A stretch of DNA of 59,832 nt from Candidatus Cryptobacteroides avicola (GTDB taxonomy: Bacteria > Bacteroidota > Bacteroidia > Bacteroidales > UBA932), in the NCBI GenBank assembly GCA_017695115.1, contig JADILV010000049.1, positions 1-59,832 on the forward strand, written 5' to 3'. Below the pieces are notes generated by a model. That model searched no databases and was not told the DNA's origin. It worked only from the letters and a program-made list of their open reading frames with translations. The first letter of the stretch is position 1. Each line of letters starts with the position of its first letter. Of this stretch, positions 51,320 to 59,832 are shown piece by piece. Made by a program: the position numbers and the translations under genes.

Positions 51320-54300
51320 CTAGAGTTGGCTCATGGCCTTCTGGTATTCGTCCATAGGGGCCACCAGGATTTCCTGGAATTCCTTCTGGCCGGTACCGGC
51401 AGGGATTGCATGTCCGCAAATGACATTTTCCTTAAGACCTTCGAGCGTATCCACGCGGCCTCTGATGGCTGCCTCGCTGAGTACCTTCGTGGTCTCCTGG
51501 AATGATGCTGCAGAGATGAAACTGTTGGTCTTCAACGCTGCTCTTGTAATACCCTGGAGCACTTGGCTTGCGGTAGCAGGCCTTGCCTCGCGCAGAGTCA
51601 TCATCTTGAGCCCCTGCCTTTCAAGAGAAGAATTTTCACTCTTCATCTCACGGGCCGAGATGATCTGGCCTTCAGTGTATTTCTGGGAATCTCCCGGATC
51701 GGTTACATAGAACTTTCCGTAGATAGCGTCATTGGTATCCATGAATACCCACTTGTCGATGAGCTCTTCAGGAAGGAATTCAGTGTCTCCCGGATCGTTG
51801 ACCTGTACTTTCCTCATCATCTGACGGACGATGATCTCGAAGTGCTTGTCATTGATCTTCACACCCTGAAGCCGGTAGACTTCCTGGATTTCATTCACGA
51901 TATATTCCTGTACCTTGATAGGTCCGAGAATGTTGAGGATATCGGTAGGGGAAACCGCTCCGTCGGAGAGCCTCATGCCGGCCTTGACGTAGTCGTTTTC
52001 CTGGACAAGAATCTGTTTGGTAAGAGGAACGAGGTAGCGTTTCTCCTGTCCAGACTTGTTCTTGATGATGATCTCCCTGTTTCCTCTCTTGATCTTGCCC
52101 ATGAGCACTTCACCGTTGATTTCAGATACAATCGCGGGATTTGAAGGGTTACGGGCCTCGAAGAGTTCGGTGACACGAGGAAGACCTCCGGTGATATCGC
52201 TTGACTTACCGATGGCACGAGGGATCTTGATGATGATGTCTCCCACTTTCACATCGTCCCCATCATTGACCATGACGTGTGCTCCGACAGGAAGGTTGTA
52301 CTGCTTCTTGCTGACACCGTCTTCATCAAGAATGTTGATGGTAGGGTTCTTGGTCTTGTCCCTTGACTCGATGATTACCTTGTCCCTGTTGAGAGAATAT
52401 TCATCAGCGACTTCCTCACGGAATGTCACTCCGTCTATCATGCTGTCGAAACGTGCTTTACCGGCTGTCTCGATGATGGTGATGGCGTTGTAGGCATCCC
52501 ACTCGCAGATCATATCTCCTTTCTGGACCTTGTCTCCATCCTTCTTGTAAAGGATTGAACCGTAAGGGACATCATACTGTGAGAATGTGATTCCGGTGTT
52601 TTCATCCACGATACGGACTTCCGTAGTGCGGCTGACAACCACATCCTGTACAGTCCCGTCATCAAGTATTCTCTGGATGGTCCTGAGCTCCTCGAATTCG
52701 AGCTTGCCGTTGTACTTGGATTCGATAGAACTTTCGGCAGCCGTACTTGACGCCGTACCACCGACGTGGAATGTACGGAGCGTAAGCTGTGTACCAGGCT
52801 CTCCGATGGACTGTGCGGCTATTACTCCGACCACTTCGCCTTTCTCGACCATCCTGCCGGATGCAAGGTTTCGTCCGTAGCACTTCGCGCAGACGCCCTT
52901 ACGTGATTCGCAGGTGAGCACGGAACGGATTTCCACCTGTTCTATAGGCAGTGATTCGATAAGTGCAGCCTTGTCCTCAGTGATTTCCTCTCCTGCCGGA
53001 AGGATAAGTTCTCCAGTGAGAGGGTTGAATATGTCGTGCACGGAAGTACGTCCCAGAATCCTTTCTCCAAGAGACTCTACAACCTCGTCCTTGCTCTTGA
53101 TGGCTGTCGCGATAAGGCCGCGGAGTGTTCCGCAGTCCTCTTCGTTGATGATCACATCGTGCGATACATCGACCAGACGGCGGGTCAGGTAACCTGCATC
53201 GGCTGTCTTGAGGGCAGTATCGGCAAGACCTTTACGTGCACCGTGGGTCGAGATGAAATATTCGAGCACCGACATACCTTCTTTAAGGTTGGATATGATA
53301 GGGTTCTCGATAATCTCGGCACCCTGGCCTCCTGACTTCTGAGGCTTGGCCATAAGGCCTCGCATACCGCACAGCTGCTTGATCTGCTGTGTAGAACCAC
53401 GGGCTCCGGAGTCAAGCATCATGTAGACAGGGTTGAAGCCCTGCTGGTCAGTGGAAATCTGTTTTTCCACTATGCCTGTAATCTGGTTGTCGATAGAGGT
53501 CCACAGGTCGATTACCTTGTTGTAACGCTCGTTGTTGGTAATGAAGCCCATCGAGAAGTTGTTCTTGATGGATTCCACGGTCTTGTATCCGTTTTCGATG
53601 AGCGACTCTTTTTCTGCCGGTATGATGACATCCCCGAGGCTGAACGAAAGTCCGCCCTTGAATGCCATTGTGTACCCGAGATTCTTGATGTCGTCCAGGA
53701 ACTGAGCCGTACGGGCTACACCTGTGTTCTTGATGACCACGGAAATGATCTTACGCAGGGATTTCTTTCCGAGAATCTCGTTGACGTAAGGGACTTCCTG
53801 CGGCACGAACTGGTTTACGATGATACGTCCCGGGGTAGTCTCTACCATCTGGGTGCCTTCTTCCGGATTCGTCTTGTCCTTAGGCAGACGTACCTGGATC
53901 TTTGCATGTATGTCTATAGCCTTCTCGTTAAGAGCTATAATCACTTCTTCCGGCCCGTAGAACTTCATGCCTTCACCCTTTGCGCCAGGTCTTGCCTTTG
54001 TGATGTAATACAGACCGAGCACCATGTCCTGTGAAGGGACGGTGATAGGCGTACCGTTTGCCGGATTCAGTATGTTATGCGAGCCGAGCATGAGCAGCTG
54101 TGCCTCCATGATGGCTGCATTTCCGAGCGGAAGGTGCACTGCCATCTGGTCACCGTCGAAGTCGGCGTTGAATGCCGTACATGCGAGCGGATGGAGCTGG
54201 ATGGCCTTGCCCTCGATCATCTTTGGCTGGAAAGCCTGGATACCGAGTCTGTGAAGTGTAGGTGCACGGTTCAGAAGTACCGGATGTCCTTTCATCACAT

Positions 54301-55564
54301 TCTCGAGAATATCCCAGATAACGGGGTCTTTCCTGTCGACGATTTTCTTTGCGGATTTTACTGTCTTTACTATGCCTCTCTCAATCAGTTTCCTGATGAT
54401 GAACGGTTTGTAAAGCTCGGCTGCCATGAATTTAGGAAGACCGCACTCATGCATCTTGAGTTCAGGGCCTACAACGATTACCGAACGGGCAGAGTAGTCG
54501 ACACGTTTTCCGAGGAGGTTCTGACGGAACCTTCCCTGTTTTCCTTTCAGGCTGTCGGATAGTGATTTGAGTGTCCTGTTCGCTTCGCTCTTGACTGCGT
54601 TCGATTTCTTGGAGTTGTCGAACAGCGAGTCTACGGCTTCCTGAAGCATACGTTTTTCATTCCTGAGGATGACCTCCGGAGCCTTGATCTCTATGAGCCT
54701 TTTCAGACGGTTGTTCCTGATGATCACCCTTCTATAGAGGTCGTTGAGGTCAGAGGTAGCGAAACGTCCTCCGTCAAGAGGAACGAGCGGGCGAAGGTCA
54801 GGAGGAATCACAGGAATGACCTTGAGAATCATCCACTCAGGCCTGTTGATCCCTTTTGACTCCTGGAACCATTTCACTATGCTGAGCCGTTTGAGAGCTT
54901 CAGCCCTTCTCTGCTGCGATGTCTCGGTGTTCATCTTGGTGCGGAGGTCTTTGGCGAGGGCGTCCACATCGATATCCTTAAGGAGTTCATAGATCGCCTC
55001 GGCACCCATACCTGCCCTGAACTTGTCCGGATCGTCATTTGGAAGAGCCTGGTTCTCAGGCATTGAGTCAATAAGGTCAAGATACTCTTCTTCTGAGAGA
55101 AGTTCCATCTTGGCGATATTGGTAGTTCCAGGGTTGATGACTATATATTTTTCATAGTAGATTACAGCCTCGAGTTTCTTGGCTGCCAGACCCAGCAGGG
55201 CGGCAATCTTGTTCGGAGCTGACTTGAAGTACCAGATATGTGCCACAGGGACAGTAAGTTCGATGTGTCCCATCCTTTCCCTGCGGACTTTCTTTTCTGT
55301 AACTTCCACACCGCAACGGTCGCAGACGATACCCCTGTAACGGATCCTCTTGTACTTGCCGCAGTGGCACTCATAGTCTTTTGTCGGACCGAATATCTTT
55401 TCGCAGAAAAGCCCGTCCCGCTCTGGCTTGTAGGTCCTGTAGTTGACTGTTTCAGGCTTCAGGACCTCCCCTGACGATCTTTCCTTGATATCTTCAGGGG
55501 ATGCCAGCGAGATGCTGATTCTTTCGAAATTGCTTTTAACCTTGTTTTCTTTAAAAATAGGCAT
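51320..55564 (-). CDS. rpoC: RNA polymerase subunit beta'
   Basis: Largest subunit of RNA polymerase, 1414 aa. The zinc-binding N-terminus ([19 protein letters not shown]), the catalytic [12 protein letters not shown] with three metal-binding Asp, the trigger-loop region and the second Cys cluster ([11 protein letters not shown]) are present. ATG at 55564, 29 bases after rpoB. A standard component; no anomaly seen. Confidence 0.98.
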   Translation of the reverse strand: MPIFKENKVKSNFERISISLASPEDIKERSSGEVLKPETVNYRTYKPERDGLFCEKIFGPTKDYECHCGKYKRIRYRGIVCDRCGVEVTEKKVRRERMGHIELTVPVAHIWYFKSAPNKIAALLGLAAKKLEAVIYYEKYIVINPGTTNIAKMELLSEEEYLDLIDSMPENQALPNDDPDKFRAGMGAEAIYELLKDIDVDALAKDLRTKMNTETSQQRRAEALKRLSIVKWFQESKGINRPEWMILKVIPVIPPDLRPLVPLDGGRFATSDLNDLYRRVIIRNNRLKRLIEIKAPEVILRNEKRMLQEAVDSLFDNSKKSNAVKSEANRTLKSLSDSLKGKQGRFRQNLLGKRVDYSARSVIVVGPELKMHECGLPKFMAAELYKPFIIRKLIERGIVKTVKSAKKIVDRKDPVIWDILENVMKGHPVLLNRAPTLHRLGIQAFQPKMIEGKAIQLHPLACTAFNADFDGDQMAVHLPLGNAAIMEAQLLMLGSHNILNPANGTPITVPSQDMVLGLYYITKARPGAKGEGMKFYGPEEVIIALNEKAIDIHAKIQVRLPKDKTNPEEGTQMVETTPGRIIVNQFVPQEVPYVNEILGKKSLRKIISVVIKNTGVARTAQFLDDIKNLGYTMAFKGGLSFSLGDVIIPAEKESLIENGYKTVESIKNNFSMGFITNNERYNKVIDLWTSIDNQITGIVEKQISTDQQGFNPVYMMLDSGARGSTQQIKQLCGMRGLMAKPQKSGGQGAEIIENPIISNLKEGMSVLEYFISTHGARKGLADTALKTADAGYLTRRLVDVSHDVIINEEDCGTLRGLIATAIKSKDEVVESLGERILGRTSVHDIFNPLTGELILPAGEEITEDKAALIESLPIEQVEIRSVLTCESRKGVCAKCYGRNLASGRMVEKGEVVGVIAAQSIGEPGTQLTLRTFHVGGTASSTAAESSIESKYNGKLEFEELRTIQRILDDGTVQDVVVSRTTEVRIVDENTGITFSQYDVPYGSILYKKDGDKVQKGDMICEWDAYNAITIIETAGKARFDSMIDGVTFREEVADEYSLNRDKVIIESRDKTKNPTINILDEDGVSKKQYNLPVGAHVMVNDGDDVKVGDIIIKIPRAIGKSSDITGGLPRVTELFEARNPSNPAIVSEINGEVLMGKIKRGNREIIIKNKSGQEKRYLVPLTKQILVQENDYVKAGMRLSDGAVSPTDILNILGPIKVQEYIVNEIQEVYRLQGVKINDKHFEIIVRQMMRKVQVNDPGDTEFLPEELIDKWVFMDTNDAIYGKFYVTDPGDSQKYTEGQIISAREMKSENSSLERQGLKMMTLREARPATASQVLQGITRAALKTNSFISAASFQETTKVLSEAAIRGRVDTLEGLKENVICGHAIPAGTGQKEFQEILVAPMDEYQKAMSQL

Positions 55565-55593
55565 ATCCCAATATTTCTAATTGTCCGTATAAA

Positions 55594-58500
55594 TTAGTCC
55601 AATGTAACCTTCAGTCCGAGTCCTCTGAGTTCGTGCAGGAGCACATTGAGAGACTCAGGAATACCAGGCGTCGGCATCAGATCTCCTTTGACGATTGCCT
55701 CGTAGGTCTTCGATCTGCCGTTTACGTCATCCGATTTGACGGTAAGGATTTCCTGGAGAACGTTGGATGCCCCGAATGCTTCGAGAGCCCATACCTCCAT
55801 TTCTCCGAACCTCTGGCCTCCGAACTGCGCTTTACCTCCAAGAGGCTGCTGGGTGATCAGCGAGTACGGTCCGATGGACCTTGCATGCATCTTGTCATCG
55901 ACCATGTGGCCGAGCTTGATCATGTAGATGACTCCGACAGTGGCAGGCTGGTCGAACCAGTCTCCTGTACCTCCGTCCCTGAGATATGTCTTGCCGAATC
56001 TCGGCAGGCCGGCCTTGTCTGTATACTGGCAGATGCTGTCTATGCTTGCTCCGTCAAAGATAGGGGTGCTGAATTTAAGTCCGAGTTCAGCTCCTGCCCA
56101 TCCGAGGACGGTTTCATAAATCTGGCCGAGGTTCATTCGGGAAGGTACGCCGAGAGGGTTGAGGACTATGTCTACAGGAGTTCCGTCCTCAAGGAACGGC
56201 ATGTCTTCATCCCTTACTACCTTGGCTACGATACCCTTGTTACCGTGGCGTCCGGCCATCTTGTCTCCGACCCTGATCTTTCTCTTCTTCGCAACATAGA
56301 CTTTAGCCAGCTGCATCACTCCGTTAGGGAGTTCATCACCTACTTTGATCTTGTCTACAGCGCGACGGTGCTTTGCTGCAGCTTCCTTGTAGGCTATGCA
56401 GTAGTTGTTGATGAGCTCACGGACAAGTACGTTTGTGTTCTTGTCTGAAGTCCATTTGCTTGAATTGATATTCTCGTAGTCTATATCACGTATGTCGGCA
56501 AAAGCGATGGTCTTGTCCTTCGGTATGATCTCGACGCCGTACAGGTCGCTGATACCGGCGCTCTTCTTGCCTTCGACAAGAGCTGTGAGCTTGTCCAGGA
56601 ATTTGGTCCTGAGGGCTTCGGCCTTGGTATTGAACTCTTCCTCTACCTTGTCGATCTTGGCTTTCTGGTCTGCCTTTGCTCCTTTCCTGTTGCTTTCTTT
56701 GGCCACTTTCGAGTACAGTGCGGTGCCGATAACAGTACCGCTGAGTGACGGAGTGGCTTTGAGAGAGGCATCCTTTACATCACCAGCCTTGTCTCCGAAG
56801 ATGGCTCTCAGGAGTTTTTCTTCAGGAGAAGGATCGCTTTCACCTTTAGGTGTGATCTTGCCTATCATGATGTCGCCAGGTTCGATATGGGCACCTATTC
56901 TGATGATACCGTTCTCGTCGAGGTTCTTGGTGGCGTCTTCGCTTACGTTAGGAATATCCGATGTAAGCTCTTCCATACCACGTTTGGTGTCGCGCACTTC
57001 CGTTATGTATTCATCCACGTGCACGGAAGTGAGAATGTCCCAGCGTATCATTCTTTCAGAAAGCACGATTGCGTCCTCGTAGTTGTATCCTTTCCATGGC
57101 ATGAAAGCCACTTTAAGGTTTCTTCCGAGGGCGAGTTCGCCGTTCTGTGTGGCGTATCCTTCGGTCATTATCTGGCCTTTCTCAACTACATCGCCCTTGC
57201 GTACGATAGGTTTGAGAAGGATAGTAGTACTCTGGTTTGTCCTTCTGTATATAGGAAGCTTGTAGACAGTGATATCCGGAGAGAAGCTGACGAATTTTTC
57301 GTCATCGGTGCGGTAGTACTTCACATGGATTTCGTTTGCATCCACATACACGACCTCCCCTTTCCTCTCTGCTGTAATCTGTGTCCTTGAATCAAGACAT
57401 ACCCTTTCTTCGAGGCCGGTACCGACAATCGGAGATTCAGGGTTGAGAAGCGGAACTGCCTGACGCATCATGTTCGCTCCCATCAGGGCCCTGTGGGCAT
57501 CGTCATGCTCCAGGAACGGAATCAGTGACGCTGCGACAGAAGCGATCTGGTTCGGAGCCACATCCATCAGGTTCACTTCATCTTTTGTTACGACAGGGAA
57601 GTCTGCTCCCAGACGGCACTGTATCCTGTCTTCGAGGATATTTCCGTCATTGTCCATCCTGACGTTCGCAAGAGAGATCATCTGATTCTCCTCCTGCTCT
57701 GCGCTCATATATACCCAGCCTTCTGAACTGAGGTCAACTTTGCCTTCATTTACCTTGCGGTAAGGCGTCTCGATGAATCCGAGATCATTGATTCTTGCGT
57801 AAACGCAGAGTGAAGAAATCAGTCCGATGTTAGGTCCTTCCGGTGTCTCGATAGGGCAGAGACGTCCATAGTGGGTGTAGTGCACGTCTCGGACCTCGAA
57901 TCCTGCGCGGTCACGGGAAAGTCCTCCAGGACCCAGAGCCGATAGACGGCGCTTGTGGGTCATCTCCGAAAGCGGGTTGGTCTGGTCCATGAACTGCGAA
58001 AGCTGGCTGGTGCCGAAGAACGAATTGATCACTGATGAAAGCGCCTTGGCGTTGATCAGGTCGATAGGGGAGAACTGTTCGCTGTCCCTTACGTTCATTC
58101 TTTCGCGGATGGTGCGTGCCATTCTTGAAAGGCCTACGCTGAACTGGTTTGCAAGCTGTTCGCCGACTGTCCTGATTCTTCGGTTGCTGAGGTGGTCGAT
58201 ATCATCCACCGTAGCTTTCGAGTTGATGAGCAGGATCAGGTATTTGATGATTTCAATGATGTCCGTATTTGTAAGTACCCGGACATCGTCAGGCGTGCTG
58301 AGATTCAGCTTCTGGTTGAGGCGGTATCTTCCCACATCTCCCAGGTCGTATCTCTTTTCGGAGAAGAACAGTTTGTCTATTACGTCTCTTGCCGTTGCCT
58401 CATCAGGCGGTTCCGAGTTACGCAACTGTTTGTAGATGTAGTTGATAGCTTCGGTTTCCGTATTTGTCGGGTCTTTCTGCAGGGTGTTGTAGATAATAGC

Positions 58501-59415
58501 GTACTCGTTTACATTCGCTTCTTCTTTCTGCAGAAGTATTGTCTTTACGTCTGTCTCCGCGAGTTTCTGTATGGTTTCCTCACAGAGTATCTCTCCTCTT
58601 TCGACTATAGGCATCGTCCTTTCTACAGGGATTACTTCTCCTGTATCTTCATCGACGAAGTCTTCAATCCATGTCTTGAGGACCTTGGCCGCAAGTTTCC
58701 TTCCCTCGTTTGCTTTAAGGACTTCTGGAGTGGCCTCGATTTCGTCAGCCAGTCCGAATATGTCGATTATGTCCTTGTCGCCGTTGAATCCAATGGCTCT
58801 GAGTAGGGTGGTTACAGGCAATTTTTTCTTGCGGTCGATGTATGCGTACATGACATTGTTGATGTCGGTCGCAAACTCTATCCAAGATCCCTTGAACGGG
58901 ATGATCCTGGCCGAATACAGTTTGGTCCCGTTTGCGTGGACACTCTGTCCGAAGAATACGCCGGGAGACCTGTGAAGCTGAGAAACGATAATCCTTTCAG
59001 AACCGTTGATTACGAAAGTTCCTCCCGGAGTCATGTAGGGAATGTTCCCTAAATACACATCCTGTACTCTCGTATCGAAGTCTTCATGTTCAGGATCGCT
59101 GCAGGAAAGTCGTAGTTTAGCTTTTAGAGGTACGTTGTAAGTCAATCCTCTTTCCAGGCATTCGTCTATTGAATACTGAGGTGGATCGATAAAATAATCG
59201 ATGAATTCAAGTTTGTAGTTGTTCCTTGTATCTTCGATCGGGAATATCTCCTGAAACACCTGATACAGGCCTTCGTTCCGCCTGTTCTCCGGTGTAGTAT
59301 CCAACTGGAAGAAATCCTGGAAAGATTTCAGCTGTACCTCCAGCAGATCCGGATACTCAAGGAGAATTTTCGATGATGCGAAAGATATTCGCTGTGTTTT
59401 TGGTTGTAGAGACAT
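55594..59415 (-). CDS. rpoB: RNA polymerase subunit beta
   Basis: Catalytic subunit of RNA polymerase, 1273 aa. The rifampicin region [21 protein letters not shown] keeps the residues at which resistance arises in other bacteria (the Q, D and H of this stretch and the following S of ALG context), so it reads as wild type. Lys-rich bridge region [10 protein letters not shown] and the C-terminal clamp are present. ATG at 59415; the upstream gap holds an attenuator-like hairpin. Confidence 0.98.
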   Translation of the reverse strand: MSLQPKTQRISFASSKILLEYPDLLEVQLKSFQDFFQLDTTPENRRNEGLYQVFQEIFPIEDTRNNYKLEFIDYFIDPPQYSIDECLERGLTYNVPLKAKLRLSCSDPEHEDFDTRVQDVYLGNIPYMTPGGTFVINGSERIIVSQLHRSPGVFFGQSVHANGTKLYSARIIPFKGSWIEFATDINNVMYAYIDRKKKLPVTTLLRAIGFNGDKDIIDIFGLADEIEATPEVLKANEGRKLAAKVLKTWIEDFVDEDTGEVIPVERTMPIVERGEILCEETIQKLAETDVKTILLQKEEANVNEYAIIYNTLQKDPTNTETEAINYIYKQLRNSEPPDEATARDVIDKLFFSEKRYDLGDVGRYRLNQKLNLSTPDDVRVLTNTDIIEIIKYLILLINSKATVDDIDHLSNRRIRTVGEQLANQFSVGLSRMARTIRERMNVRDSEQFSPIDLINAKALSSVINSFFGTSQLSQFMDQTNPLSEMTHKRRLSALGPGGLSRDRAGFEVRDVHYTHYGRLCPIETPEGPNIGLISSLCVYARINDLGFIETPYRKVNEGKVDLSSEGWVYMSAEQEENQMISLANVRMDNDGNILEDRIQCRLGADFPVVTKDEVNLMDVAPNQIASVAASLIPFLEHDDAHRALMGANMMRQAVPLLNPESPIVGTGLEERVCLDSRTQITAERKGEVVYVDANEIHVKYYRTDDEKFVSFSPDITVYKLPIYRRTNQSTTILLKPIVRKGDVVEKGQIMTEGYATQNGELALGRNLKVAFMPWKGYNYEDAIVLSERMIRWDILTSVHVDEYITEVRDTKRGMEELTSDIPNVSEDATKNLDENGIIRIGAHIEPGDIMIGKITPKGESDPSPEEKLLRAIFGDKAGDVKDASLKATPSLSGTVIGTALYSKVAKESNRKGAKADQKAKIDKVEEEFNTKAEALRTKFLDKLTALVEGKKSAGISDLYGVEIIPKDKTIAFADIRDIDYENINSSKWTSDKNTNVLVRELINNYCIAYKEAAAKHRRAVDKIKVGDELPNGVMQLAKVYVAKKRKIRVGDKMAGRHGNKGIVAKVVRDEDMPFLEDGTPVDIVLNPLGVPSRMNLGQIYETVLGWAGAELGLKFSTPIFDGASIDSICQYTDKAGLPRFGKTYLRDGGTGDWFDQPATVGVIYMIKLGHMVDDKMHARSIGPYSLITQQPLGGKAQFGGQRFGEMEVWALEAFGASNVLQEILTVKSDDVNGRSKTYEAIVKGDLMPTPGIPESLNVLLHELRGLGLKVTLD

Positions 59416-59452
59416 CTTATCAGCCTTTGTATAGAGAAAAACTTAAATACGA

Positions 59453-59488
59453 CAAAAAGGTTTAGGGTCTTTTAAGGGCCCTAAACCT
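59453..59488 (-). terminator. Terminator-like hairpin between rplL and rpoB (attenuator)
   Basis: On the minus strand AGGTTTAGGG pairs with CCCTAAACCT around an 11-nt loop, followed by TTTTTGTCG. It lies about 35 bases past the rplL stop and 38 bases before the rpoB start. In many bacteria a partial terminator at this position sets the ratio of ribosomal protein to polymerase subunits. Confidence 0.75.
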
Positions 59489-59519
59489 GACTTAGTTTCC
59501 CATTCGGGAGAAAGTGAAG

Positions 59520-59832
59520 CTATTTAACTTCAACTTCTGCTCCAGCCTCTTCGAGGGCAGCTTTGATCTGCTCAGCCTCTGCCTTAGATACTTTCTCTTT
59601 GATTACAGCGTCAGGAGCCTTGTCAACAAGATCCTTTGCCTCTTTAAGTCCGAGTCCTGTAATCTCTTTCACAGCTTTTACAACGCCAAGTTTAGCCTGG
59701 CCAGCTGATTTGAGGACTACATTGAACTCAGTCTGCTCTGCAGCTGCAGCCTCTCCGGCTCCTGCTGCTGGACCTGCTACTGCTACTGCAGCGGCTGCAG
59801 GCTCAATTCCATACTCGTCTTTGAGGATCTGT
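59520..59832 (-). CDS. rplL: Ribosomal protein L7/L12, C-terminal part (runs off the window)
   Basis: 104 codons are visible, ending AEVEVK and a TAG stop at 59520. They cover the Ala/Pro-rich hinge and the globular domain with [20 protein letters not shown] and [13 protein letters not shown]. The N-terminal dimerisation part, about 20 residues, lies beyond the right edge. L7/L12 recruits translation factors to the ribosome stalk. The stop is 104 bases upstream of rpoB. Confidence 0.95.
   Translation of the reverse strand, partial: QILKDEYGIEPAAAAVAVAGPAAGAGEAAAAEQTEFNVVLKSAGQAKLGVVKAVKEITGLGLKEAKDLVDKAPDAVIKEKVSKAEAEQIKAALEEAGAEVEVK

Noticed and set aside
55594..59415. Rifampicin-resistance change in rpoB
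   Set aside because: The stretch reads like a normal Bacteroidota sequence; one Asn-to-Thr difference from Escherichia coli is not a known resistance site.

Overview
The window looks like chromosomal DNA from a member of the order Bacteroidales (phylum Bacteroidota). Evidence: promoters of the Bacteroides type (TTTG, about 19 nt, TAnnTTTG), no obvious Shine-Dalgarno sequences, and many Bacteroidota-typical families (PCMD-domain lipoprotein, DUF4838 and DUF1080 proteins, DUF4143 ATPase, RluA enzyme with a long N-terminal extension, two-domain PIN-PhoH, 7TM-HD phosphodiesterase). The order of conserved genes is syntenic-looking chromosome, with no integrase, transposase, plasmid or phage gene, no CRISPR array and no tRNA or rRNA that I could see. 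Genus cannot be decided from this sequence alone.

Layout. 1-3.5 kb (minus): a small conserved hypothetical gene, an NlpC/P60 cell-wall peptidase and a lipoprotein GH29 alpha-L-fucosidase. 3.7-9.1 kb (minus): pyruvate phosphate dikinase, then PIN-PhoH with a degenerate PurL-like protein upstream of it. 9.3-21.2 kb: folC, a DUF4838 glycan protein, a giant alpha-2-macroglobulin-like protein lacking the thioester motif, a leucine-rich-repeat lipoprotein, a THUMP-like methyltransferase, and a small lipoprotein gene interrupted by a nine-G tract. 21.4-24.9 kb (plus): phosphohexomutase, a double DUF1080 protein and nucleoside diphosphate kinase. 25-30.9 kb (minus): an apparent operon ftsE, nth, cation/proton antiporter, rluA-type synthase, ending in a DUF4143 ATPase bracketed by two hairpins that share 28 identical bases. 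31-37.9 kb (plus): a 1,011-residue TPR protein, a beta-barrel outer-membrane protein and gyrB. 38-43.6 kb (plus): an alpha-oxoamine synthase, a short-chain dehydrogenase and a condensation-fold acyltransferase, which together match the three chemical steps of sphingolipid/sulfonolipid base assembly, followed by a PgpH-type c-di-AMP phosphodiesterase. 43.6-46.8 kb (plus): tig-clpP-clpX proteostasis operon. 46.9-51.2 kb (plus): a PCMD lipoprotein, an M20 dipeptidase and pyrF. 51.3 kb to the end (minus): rpoC, rpoB and the 3' part of rplL, with a terminator-like hairpin between rplL and rpoB.

The most unusual signals are not in the housekeeping genes. They are: (1) the poly-G tract that puts a surface-lipoprotein gene out of frame by one base, a candidate phase switch; (2) the hairpin-flanked DUF4143 ATPase; (3) a family of about 109-bp symmetrical palindromes placed directly after the stop codons of ndk and gyrB, with covarying arms; (4) the three-gene lipid module with an unassigned N-acyltransferase candidate; (5) a PurL-like paralogue without the catalytic features; and (6) a run of five small hairpins and a duplicated gene end behind ppdK. 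All family calls are from reading motifs by eye; no database search was possible.
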